A DNA stretch of 64,000 nucleotides from Isoetes taiwanensis (lineage: Eukaryota > Streptophyta > Lycopodiopsida > Isoetales > Isoetaceae): the NCBI GenBank assembly GCA_021234155.1, contig JAJEKV010000035.1:1242001-1306000 (forward strand), given 5' to 3'. Positions 56,382 through 64,000 of the stretch are shown in pieces. Each line of letters starts with the position of its first letter. The stretch's first letter is position 1. The notes beneath the pieces were generated by a model that was not told the origin of the DNA, searched no databases, and saw only the letters and a list, made by a program, of their open reading frames with translations. A program made the position numbers and the translations under genes.

Positions 56382-58595
56382 ATGGATTTTGTGTGGATAA
56401 CAGTATTGGTATCAATTTTGGCAACGATCAGAAACACGAACGCACTCGGATCCCTAAATACACTGGGTGTGTTATGGGGAAGCGCTAATGTAAAAGATGG
56501 CTACTATGGAGTGTGTGCTGTGCAGCCAAAGACCCTGAATCCGGTGTGTTTGGGGAACCATTACAACTACACAAACGCTCCACAAGGCACAGCCTTGTGG
56601 GCGATATCAGGAGGGGGGTATTTCGCCTGCGGCCTCACCTATACCTTCCGGAATCCGGTCTGCTGGGGAGACACTGATACCAGCTCCAATGAGACAGAAG
56701 TTTTGAGCATTCCGTTGGAGTATCAGGCCCTCAATTACTCCAGTATAAGCTCTGGGGGTTATCATGTCTGTGCTGTCAGAAGCGATGGATTGGGTACAGT
56801 TGATTGCTGGGGCTTCGACGGCTATGGCGAAACAAAACCTCCCTCTGGATATTCCTTCGCTTCCGTCTCTTGTGGTTGGCAAACCAGCTACGGTTTGCGC
56901 ACCGATAACAATGAGTCGGTCTTTTGGGGATGGAATAGAAAAGCAGAGTCCACCAGTTGGGCGCCCGATCCCCATGCCCAGTACTCTGCCTTAGTTGCAG
57001 GTTCATATCATGTGTGTGGAATAGAGCTCAACACAAATAAGGCCCTTTGTTGGGGTCTAAATGATGACCATCAATGTGATGCTCCTAGCAATTATACTTT
57101 CTCCTCCCTAGCATCCGGGGAAAATCATACATGTGGGATACTAGATGGTACTCATGAAGTAGTGTGCTGGGGAAGTGATACCTATGGTCAGCTCAATGCT
57201 TCCAAAGGGGTTCCCTTTTCCATTATCTCTGCGGGAGACTGGTATACTTGTGGTGTGAGACGAGACAAAGAATCTCAAATTACATGCTGGGGAATTCTTG
57301 ATGGTCCTATCGTCCAATTCAATGCGAGCCAGGGACTTTGCCAAGCAACATGTGCAAATGACCAATATTACGTATCTCGTGAGTGCCCTATCTCAACTGA
57401 TAAGTTATGCATGGATTGTTCTAAGTGCCTAGATGGTATGTTGCAATCTTCACCTTGTCGTTTCACCTTTGATGCAACATGTATACCAGCTCCATCTTTA
57501 TCACCTTCAATTTCACCTTTGCTTTCACCTTCATCACACCACAAGCTGCAAGTTTATATTATAATAGCTGTTGTTTTGGGAGGTATGGTGGTCCTAGTCT
57601 TTACGACATTTAGTATGTGGTGCATAGTTTGTAGAAGAAAGACACCTACTAAGACAACGAAAGAGGCATGCAGAAGTCAAGATAAGATCCAAGAGTTTAG
57701 CGATTCAATTCTTCGAGAAGCAACACTTAACTATGAAGATGGCATGCTGGTGGGTAGAGGAGCATCATGCCTTGTCTATAAGGGAAAGCTAAATGATGGT
57801 CGTGATGTTGCTGTTAAGAGGCCCACCGACTTAGAGAGGTCATTTATGTTCGACCAAGAATTAGACTTATTGAAGGCCCTCAATCACTCTTGCTTGGTTA
57901 ATCTTGTTGGATACTGTAAGCAGCAAAAAATCCTTGTTTTTGAGTTTATGGAAAATGGCTCCTTGTTTGACTGCCTCTTCTTGAAAAGAAGTATTGAACT
58001 AGACTTGAAGACAAGGATAAAAATAGCAGCTCAGGCATCAAAAGGTCTAGAGTATTTGCACACTTATGCTTCTCCAACAATTATACACAGAGATGTGAAG
58101 TCAGCTAATGTGTTGCTAGATAAAGATTGGAATGCTCATATAGCTGATTTTGGCATATCTTTGGTTGGACCTGAAACAGGAAACACTCACCTTAGCCACA
58201 CTAGTGCAAAAGGAACATCAGGTTATGTAGATCCACAATATGCCCTTACACTTCAACTTACAACCAAGAGTGATGTTTATAGCTTTGGAGTGGTACTCCT
58301 TGAGTTGGTTACAGGAAGAAGGGCATTGGATGGGGGTGATGAACCTGGTATTGTGGCATGGGTTTACAAACTTGTTGCAGAGGGCGACATCATCGGCATA
58401 TTGGACCCAACATTTCTGTTGCCAACCGATATATCTCCACTAGTTGAAGTGTTGGAATTGGCTCTCCAATGTGTGAGATTACAATCCAAAGAGCGCCCCT
58501 CTATGGTTTCTGTTTCACATTCTTTGGAAAAGTGTTTACGGACTTTGGATGCACATGATATAATGATGTCTACTTCAGAACTTTATTCAAGGTAG
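56382..58595 (+). CDS. CRINKLY4/ACR4-like receptor serine/threonine kinase
   Basis: This intact single-exon frame is open from Met 56346. Met 56382 (MDFVWITVLVSILATI) gives a clean signal peptide and 737 residues. Numbering from 56346, seven crinkly (RCC1-like) repeats span about 50-320, each with a C...CWG pattern. Repeat four (SYGLRTDNNESVFWG) lacks both cysteines. A Cys-rich TNFR-like segment is at 332-380, a Pro/Ser stalk follows, and the membrane helix is about 402-429. The kinase has GRGASCLVYKG (470-480), Lys491, Glu505, HRDVKSAN (581-588), DFG (601-603) and TSGYVDPQY, so it should be active. In flowering plants CR4/ACR4 acts at the plasma membrane in epidermal and root cell patterning. 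The juxtamembrane and C-terminal tails are short for ACR4. Confidence 0.95.
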   Translation: MDFVWITVLVSILATIRNTNALGSLNTLGVLWGSANVKDGYYGVCAVQPKTLNPVCLGNHYNYTNAPQGTALWAISGGGYFACGLTYTFRNPVCWGDTDTSSNETEVLSIPLEYQALNYSSISSGGYHVCAVRSDGLGTVDCWGFDGYGETKPPSGYSFASVSCGWQTSYGLRTDNNESVFWGWNRKAESTSWAPDPHAQYSALVAGSYHVCGIELNTNKALCWGLNDDHQCDAPSNYTFSSLASGENHTCGILDGTHEVVCWGSDTYGQLNASKGVPFSIISAGDWYTCGVRRDKESQITCWGILDGPIVQFNASQGLCQATCANDQYYVSRECPISTDKLCMDCSKCLDGMLQSSPCRFTFDATCIPAPSLSPSISPLLSPSSHHKLQVYIIIAVVLGGMVVLVFTTFSMWCIVCRRKTPTKTTKEACRSQDKIQEFSDSILREATLNYEDGMLVGRGASCLVYKGKLNDGRDVAVKRPTDLERSFMFDQELDLLKALNHSCLVNLVGYCKQQKILVFEFMENGSLFDCLFLKRSIELDLKTRIKIAAQASKGLEYLHTYASPTIIHRDVKSANVLLDKDWNAHIADFGISLVGPETGNTHLSHTSAKGTSGYVDPQYALTLQLTTKSDVYSFGVVLLELVTGRRALDGGDEPGIVAWVYKLVAEGDIIGILDPTFLLPTDISPLVEVLELALQCVRLQSKERPSMVSVSHSLEKCLRTLDAHDIMMSTSELYSR

Positions 58596-58641
58596 CAATT
58601 GGACAAAAGGAGAAATGACAAGCAATAATAATTTATTAATA

Positions 58642-58674
58642 TACTAGAAAAAGTGCCCAGCATTGTTGGGCTAT
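58642..58674 (+). repeat. TACTAG-linked GCCCA hairpin, copy 2
   Basis: TACTAGAAAAAG followed by GCCCAGC, a 3-base loop and GTTGGGC. It forms a 7-bp stem with one G-U pair, 47 bases after the kinase stop codon. Confidence 0.7.
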
Positions 58675-58948
58675 ATAAGGCATGGGTGAATATTGTGCAC
58701 ATTTTGCTATAACAAAAGAGAGATATATATTGGATGCTTGATGTGATCTTGTGTCTTCAGAGAAATATGAAGCGTGTTTTTTTGCTCGACACGTTTATAC
58801 CATTCAAATTACATTATCATAGGTGAAGAAATCTTTTTTATGCAAGGTAAACTATATATATTAGAATATTTTGTTGATTAACTTAGTGGCCTTTAAACAC
58901 ATTTTGTATAAATGTTCATACTAAGATGTTTATACATTATTTACAAAT

Positions 58949-59242
58949 ACAAGAAATTTATCACGACGCCCTAGGTTCTCTTCCCCGACTTACTTCTAAA
59001 AGGGCGGATTTGTATGTCTTTGGAATGGTGCAGAAGATGTTCTTGAAATCCAGGACTTGTAACTGAAGGTCTGCACGACAATTTGAAATGAATGGTTATA
59101 ATGCAAGTTTGGCTAGTTGCTCTGTTGCAGAAAAATAAATGTGTACACATATTAAGACTTGTTTGGTGTGTCTGAGATGACTCCTCAGAAGCAGTGTGGC
59201 TTTTGCTTGTGGCCCCTGAATCAGGGTATTTGGCAAGATGAT
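58949..59242 (-). repeat. inverted copy of the 290-bp repeat at 18536-18825
   Basis: Reverse-complement match with landmarks CCTGATTCAGGGGCCACAAG, GAGGAGTCATCTCAGACAC and GCATTATAACCATTCATTTC. It lies 350 bp past the receptor gene. Confidence 0.8.
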
Positions 59243-59284
59243 TTTATTTCCTGCTTTTAGCTGCTGTAGTAGACTTCTCCTGCC

Positions 59285-59940
59285 TTTATTGTCTTATGGC
59301 ATGTTGCTTGTCTGATTTGCCCTTTTACCTAGCGTTTGCCATTGTATTTTCTGCAATGCCAGTTTTGATCTTTCTTCCTGCCTATAGCTAATGGAGTAGG
59401 CATATCCTGTACCTTTAATTTCTAATGGCTTCTCCTGTACCTTTACTTATAGACTGTATTGCCTTTGTTGCATTCACTATCCATGCTGGAATTTTTTCTG
59501 TAAGCTGGTTACTTTGAAGGAACAAAGTATATAATTTAGCAGGTGTGGATATCATGTCTGGTAGTGGACCACTTAGCTTGGTGTCTGATTGATCATGCTA
59601 CACAAGCTGGGTAATCTGTTAAAGGATGCTAGATTGCTGCCAGTGAGACTGTTGTTTCAGAGATCTAGTCCATCCAAGCTATTTTTTGTTCGTTAGTTCC
59701 TGGTAGATGCTTGAGTAGACTTCAACTATGCTTTTATTTGTCTTATGGCAGGTTGCTTGTATGATCAGCCCTTGTGCCTAGTTTTTTGCCTTTGTTTTTT
59801 GTGCATTGCTAGTTTTGATCTTGCTTCCTGCATGTTGCTAATGGGGTAGGCTTCTTCTATTTATTTATTTTCTTATGGCTCTTTGCTTCTTCAATTTGCC
59901 ATTCTGCATAGTTTTTTCTGTCCGCTAATGGTAAGTCTTT
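59285..59940 (+). repeat. diverged direct repeats around TCTTATGGCA
   Basis: TCTTATGGCAtGTTGCTTGT followed by TTTGATCTT and TTCCTGC is found near 59291 and 59742. A partial third copy lies near 59870. No gene is seen here or on to 60540. Confidence 0.6.
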
Positions 59941-60547
59941 CTCCATTTTAGTTCTTTCTTTTTTATTGCTTTGCTGCTCTTCTTTGAGACAGTCTAGCTT
60001 CTTTGTTGTGTGCCTAATTTATGTCATATTATTTTCTGGAATGCATCTCCTTTGCCACATATTATCATTAGCAGCTACCTTGTGGATACACACAAAACTG
60101 CTATGTATAAATACAAGCAGTAAAGAATTTTATATGAAGGAATTTACCCTAGTGAATTGAACACTACTTTAAGCTTGCTAGTAGAGATACTCTAAGAGAT
60201 TTATTATTGAAAAGTATGATGTTATCATTCTTAAAGTTTCATGCTTAGATCTGTATTTTAGCTTTGAAATGGATAACAACTGGGTGGTGGCCAGGGAAAA
60301 TTTTAAGGGACCTATAATTTTGTATAAGTATAATGAATTGGCAATTCCTTATAAAATATGCCCCCAAAAGTGTAGCCTGAACTGGCCATTTTTCCTATTT
60401 TCTTCTAATGTGGTTGGCAATTTTTGAATCAAATATCTAATAACATATAGCTCAAATGGCAATTTTTAGCTAGATTCTTATTAAATATAGAGCTAGTTGC
60501 CCAAACACAAAGAAGTCGCTACCATATATATATATCTCTTATATATA

Positions 60548-60926
60548 TACAATTATTTGATGGGTCCTATGGGGGGTTGAATGTGGGTAGAGATTAATCC
60601 TATCCGTCTAATTTTTGAGGTGGCACTTAAATGGCCCTTGGATTTGATGGGGGGCATGCATGGGCCATGCATGGGCCATGCACCCCATCCATGAACCGTT
60701 GATCGGGCACGTGTGAAATCTTGGCCCTTGATTTTTTAAAGGGAAGATGCAAGGAAGGTCCCTTAAAAGGTGCTTTTTGGTGCAGTCAATCTTAACCGTT
60801 GGATCAAAAGGGGGAGGAAAAATCCTAACCATTAAATTTTTTATTAAATTGCAATTTCTTTATTAAAAGAGGTGAGGTGGCACCCTTATTTAATAAAAAG
60901 GTAATGAGGTGGTACAAATACTTGTA
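60548..60926. mobile_element. 379-bp MITE, copy 1 of an identical pair
   Basis: Ends TACAATTATTTG and CAAATACTTGTA (12 bp, one mismatch when reversed) lie inside (TA)n tracts. This suggests insertion at TA. The interior contains GGGCCATGCATGGGCCATGC and is identical by eye to 61219-61597. The right border runs into a second reversed end (TACAAGTATTTGTAC), making a local palindrome. Confidence 0.8.
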
Positions 60927-61218
60927 TATATATATATATATATACAAGTATTTGTACTATGAGGGAGGGTACGAAGTCGAATGTACATACATTGGGAAGT
61001 ATAAAATTTCCTAATTTCTATAAGATTTCTGAGTTTAGCAGCATTCTATTAAGACTACCCAATATTCCTGAGAGATTCTATAAGATTCTCTAAGGCTTTC
61101 TAGGAATTGATTTAGATTTCTCAACATGTTGCGAGTATTCCTTAAGATTATACAAAGATTCAAAATAAAGCACATATACTGTGAAAGATATGTCTAAAAT
61201 CCCTTAAGCACATATATA

Positions 61219-61597
61219 TACAATTATTTGATGGGTCCTATGGGGGGTTGAATGTGGGTAGAGATTAATCCTATCCGTCTAATTTTTGAGGTGGCACTTA
61301 AATGGCCCTTGGATTTGATGGGGGGCATGCATGGGCCATGCATGGGCCATGCACCCCATCCATGAACCGTTGATCGGGCACGTGTGAAATCTTGGCCCTT
61401 GATTTTTTAAAGGGAAGATGCAAGGAAGGTCCCTTAAAAGGTGCTTTTTGGTGCAGTCAATCTTAACCGTTGGATCAAAAGGGGGAGGAAAAATCCTAAC
61501 CATTAAATTTTTTATTAAATTGCAATTTCTTTATTAAAAGAGGTGAGGTGGCACCCTTATTTAATAAAAAGGTAATGAGGTGGTACAAATACTTGTA
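61219..61597. mobile_element. 379-bp MITE, copy 2
   Basis: Same sequence as copy 1 at a distance of 671 bp. Identity over the entire length implies recent duplication or very recent transposition. Its right side reaches (TA)n and then the third TACTAG hairpin. Confidence 0.8.
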
Positions 61598-61611
61598 TAT
61601 ATATATATATA

Positions 61612-61642
61612 TACTAGTAACAGTGCCCAGCGTTGCTGGGCA
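61612..61642 (+). repeat. TACTAG-linked GCCCA hairpin, copy 3
   Basis: TACTAGTAACAG followed by TGCCCAGC, loop GTT, and GCTGGGCA. It forms a perfect 8-bp stem next to a (TA)n tract. Confidence 0.75.
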
Positions 61643-61920
61643 TATGTTGGAAGTTTGTAAATATTTTGACTGCAATGAGGAAAGTGTGCAGTAATCTTTT
61701 ATTATAACAAAAATACCCAAAGATAATAACGATGTCGAGTGTTACAGGGATTAGTTGGGAACCTATGAAGTTATAAGAACAATAACAATGAGTTAGATAG
61801 TATTGCATTGATATCTCTAAATAACATGGTGCCTATACATAGCAGTTCTGAGTGGGAGTATATTGTCAACTTGAGCAGGTTTTAAGGTAAGCTTATAATC
61901 AAAGTCTACAACTCTGCACG

Positions 61921-62006
61921 ATGGAGCTAGGAGCATCTTGTTTCTTATGTGTAACTTCTGGTGATGGAGCTAGGAGCATCTTGTTTCTTATGTGTATAGG
62001 ATCGTG
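61921..62006 (+). repeat. 43-bp tandem duplication
   Basis: ATGGAGCTAGGAGCATCTTG begins units at 61921 and 61964. No gene is seen from 61650 to 63200. Confidence 0.9.
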
Positions 62007-63199
62007 ATCTTGTCAAGTTCTTATTGGTTGATAATCTCAACCAACGCCATGTCCCTAACTTCCTATTGGTTGGTGATCTCAAGCTCTTTGCGATGGTCTG
62101 TGTGTTTGTTGGTCCCTCTCCACGGTTTTATGCTTGCTTTTTCGGTCTCCATTTGGCCATCTCCTTGAAGTTCAACGTAGATACATGCTTGCTTTCGATA
62201 TGTCCCTCTCTATTCTGCGTGCTTGTTTCTTTGCTAGGCTATAGTTAGAAACATGTAACTACACGTAACTCAATGCTTGATTATTCATACGAATGGTTTT
62301 GAGAATAATGTTATATGTTACTTCACAAGAGACTTAGTGATACATGAGAAAACTTGTAACTTAATGCACTTTCAATTGTGTTCGTCATTTGTAGTATTAT
62401 AGAAAGTATACACCATTGATGGTTAGCCCTCATTAGCTAAGATTATTATTAGGCGGTTAGGATCTTGCCAATGTTGGCCTTGGGCTGAGTGTCTTACTAT
62501 CCCGCTTACGGTTGTTCATGACCTTCTCATCTTCTATAGATAACACAATTATGATTCATTCCTCCACCATTTAGTGTGATGGCATTACGTTGCCATATGG
62601 GTTTTTAAGATACTAACATTCAAAATTTCCTTCTCCTCAATAACCAATCTACTCTCTTGAATTTGCATCATAAATAATTAATCTATTTCGGTGGATTTGC
62701 AAATCTCGGGGCCTCGATATTCTTCTTGCCTCCAGCTATCGATGTATGCTCTTATTGATAGCTACTTCTCTCTTCTATTGATAGCTACTTCTCTCTTCCT
62801 TCTACATAATTATCCCACGGGTCTGGCTCATACTCGTTTGTCTTATAAGCCTTGGTAGACCCTTCATTTTCTTCAAACAATAAAACTATACTCTCTGATA
62901 CATTGTGTAGAGTTTGGAGCTCACCACACAACACATCTTATTCCTTTTAAAATCAATCTTCTTTTCTGAGAGATAAGTCTGCTTTTGACATTTTTACATG
63001 GTCTTGTGATATTTGGTAATGCATGTTGAACTTTGTTATGCAAGAAGAATGAGTTTATTGAACATGGATACCCATCCATACTGCATCCATCTAGAAATGA
63101 AGACTTTTGTGCAAACATCTAGCTGCCCAATATAAAATGAAAAGGCAAAGCAAAGCTTACCCCAATTTGCCATGACTTTGAACTCAATTGGCAAAAAAT

Positions 63200-63336
63200 A
63201 AAAGTTCATTTTATGGTCATCTGTAATTCTTCAACTACTTTTCAAGATAATAATTCAAGATCTATAAACAATATCACATTTGGAGGTACATCTGCACATA
63301 CAGCATCAGCCTTATGATCTTGCGCACCAAATCCAT
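63200..63336 (-). pseudogene. possible FKBP-type prolyl isomerase exon relic
   Basis: After a classical acceptor (TTTCTTTTGCAG) the minus strand reads GFGAQDHKADAVCADVPPNV followed by ILFIDLELLS, then TGA and KVVEELQ. The VPPN-x(3)-F-D-x-ELLSW ending is typical of FKBP domains; here Trp (TGG) appears as a stop (TGA). Two further minus-strand exon-like pieces lie upstream (RYISAMAAELTFRGTFAAVD near 63.55-63.60 kb and ENLLENPEAYQRHELHEAKM near 63.41-63.49 kb). They do not join in phase and I cannot assign them. FKBPs catalyse prolyl isomerisation; a decayed gene is likely. Confidence 0.45.
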
Positions 63337-64000
63337 CTGCAAAAGAAACATAAATATCATAAAATTGCTGAATAAAAACATCAACCATATTTGATTCTTA
63401 CATTTTGGCTTCATGCAGTTCATGCCTTTGATATGCTTCAGGATTCTCTAAAAGGTTTTCATGTGTCAAATGCAAGGATGCATCTGCCTAGCTTCAAATA
63501 AACAATTGAATTGTTACGTGTTACCTTTCAGCCATAGCATCCACTGCAGCAAAGGTACCACGAAAGGTGAGCTCTGCCGCCATTGCCGATATATACCTCC
63601 AGCCTCAACCCTGACGGAACAAATCCAAACATCGCATAATCAGTTGCAGGCCAGCATGTTCTTTGGTTTTAGCATTAACCTCCTTATCAAAGGCCAGTAT
63701 CTGCTGTTATGCATAATGGCCAGAGTTTATTTATGTGAACATACCTAAAGACCATTATGGTAACATAATCTTTTGCCAGCTTAGAAATGTTTTTCTTGGT
63801 ACACAGCCTTCTATCTGCTATTTCTGGCCAACTTCTAGCAGAGAGCAGACCCTTTCAATATGGATTCGCAATATTACACAAGCAATATCAATAACTTATT
63901 ATTTCATAACACATGAATCAAAATATTCAAAAGAACTTTGAGTATAATCGCTTCTGCCTTTGATTCATTGTGTTATTGTTTTGCTTGTTTTCCTTCCGAA

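Noticed and set aside
60608-61503. Two identical 74-codon minus-strand frames as genes
   Set aside because: They lie wholly inside the duplicated MITE and show no protein features.

Overview
The window looks like nuclear DNA of a land plant. The evidence is a CRINKLY4/ACR4-type receptor kinase, relics of two plant methyltransferase families (a QUA2/PMT-type Methyltransf_29 protein and an At3g53400-like protein), L1-type LINEs with a DUF4283-like ORF1, a Ty3/gypsy LTR element, MITEs, and long (GA)n and (TA)n tracts. The low gene density and nested transposons would suit a large repeat-rich genome such as a fern, but the species cannot be fixed from sequence alone.

Only one host gene looks intact: the CR4-like receptor kinase at 56.38-58.60 kb (+). 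A kinase-less pseudogene copy lies inverted at 3.41-4.91 kb. The homology continues into 5' flanking DNA (about 5.0-5.66 and 11.17-11.6 kb on the left; about 54.42-56.35 kb on the right), so this is an inverted segmental duplication with arms about 43 kb apart. The left arm was later broken by a 191-bp Tourist/PIF-like MITE (4547-4737, TAA duplication) and by a 5.5-kb Mutator-like element (5667-11165, 10-bp duplication). The ends of the large element carry many AAAATCGC-GCGATTTT palindromes.

The middle is transposon-rich. 2.19-3.26, 14.0-14.8, 18.83-18.98 and 20.2-27.5 kb hold copies of an unclassified, RNA-structure-like repeat family. One copy is split by a complete LTR element in minus orientation (20498-26845) that has lost most of pol but carries a 749-codon open frame of unknown function. 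Next come a foldback and a MITE (30.7-31.05 kb), a 1.12-kb PIF/Harbinger-like element (31.8-32.9 kb), a nearly complete L1-type LINE with exact target duplications (35423-41114), a decayed GC-rich second LINE (41.5-45.25 kb, minus) and a relic of a third (52.0-53.9 kb, minus).

Host gene fragments include an At3g53400-like methyltransferase piece (17.1-17.7 kb), a SWIM zinc-finger fragment (29.26-29.53 kb, minus), a QUA2/PMT-type pseudogene with a recognisable GC-AG intron (47.17-47.89 kb, minus) and a possible FKBP exon relic (63.2-63.34 kb, minus). Outside the repeats named above, the stretches 11.6-12.3, 13.3-14.0, 22-base-scale repeats aside 27.5-29.2, 29.5-30.7, 45.25-47.1, 47.9-48.4, 49.4-50.8, 51.1-52.0, 54.0-54.25, 58.6-60.5 and 61.65-63.2 kb show no gene I can support.
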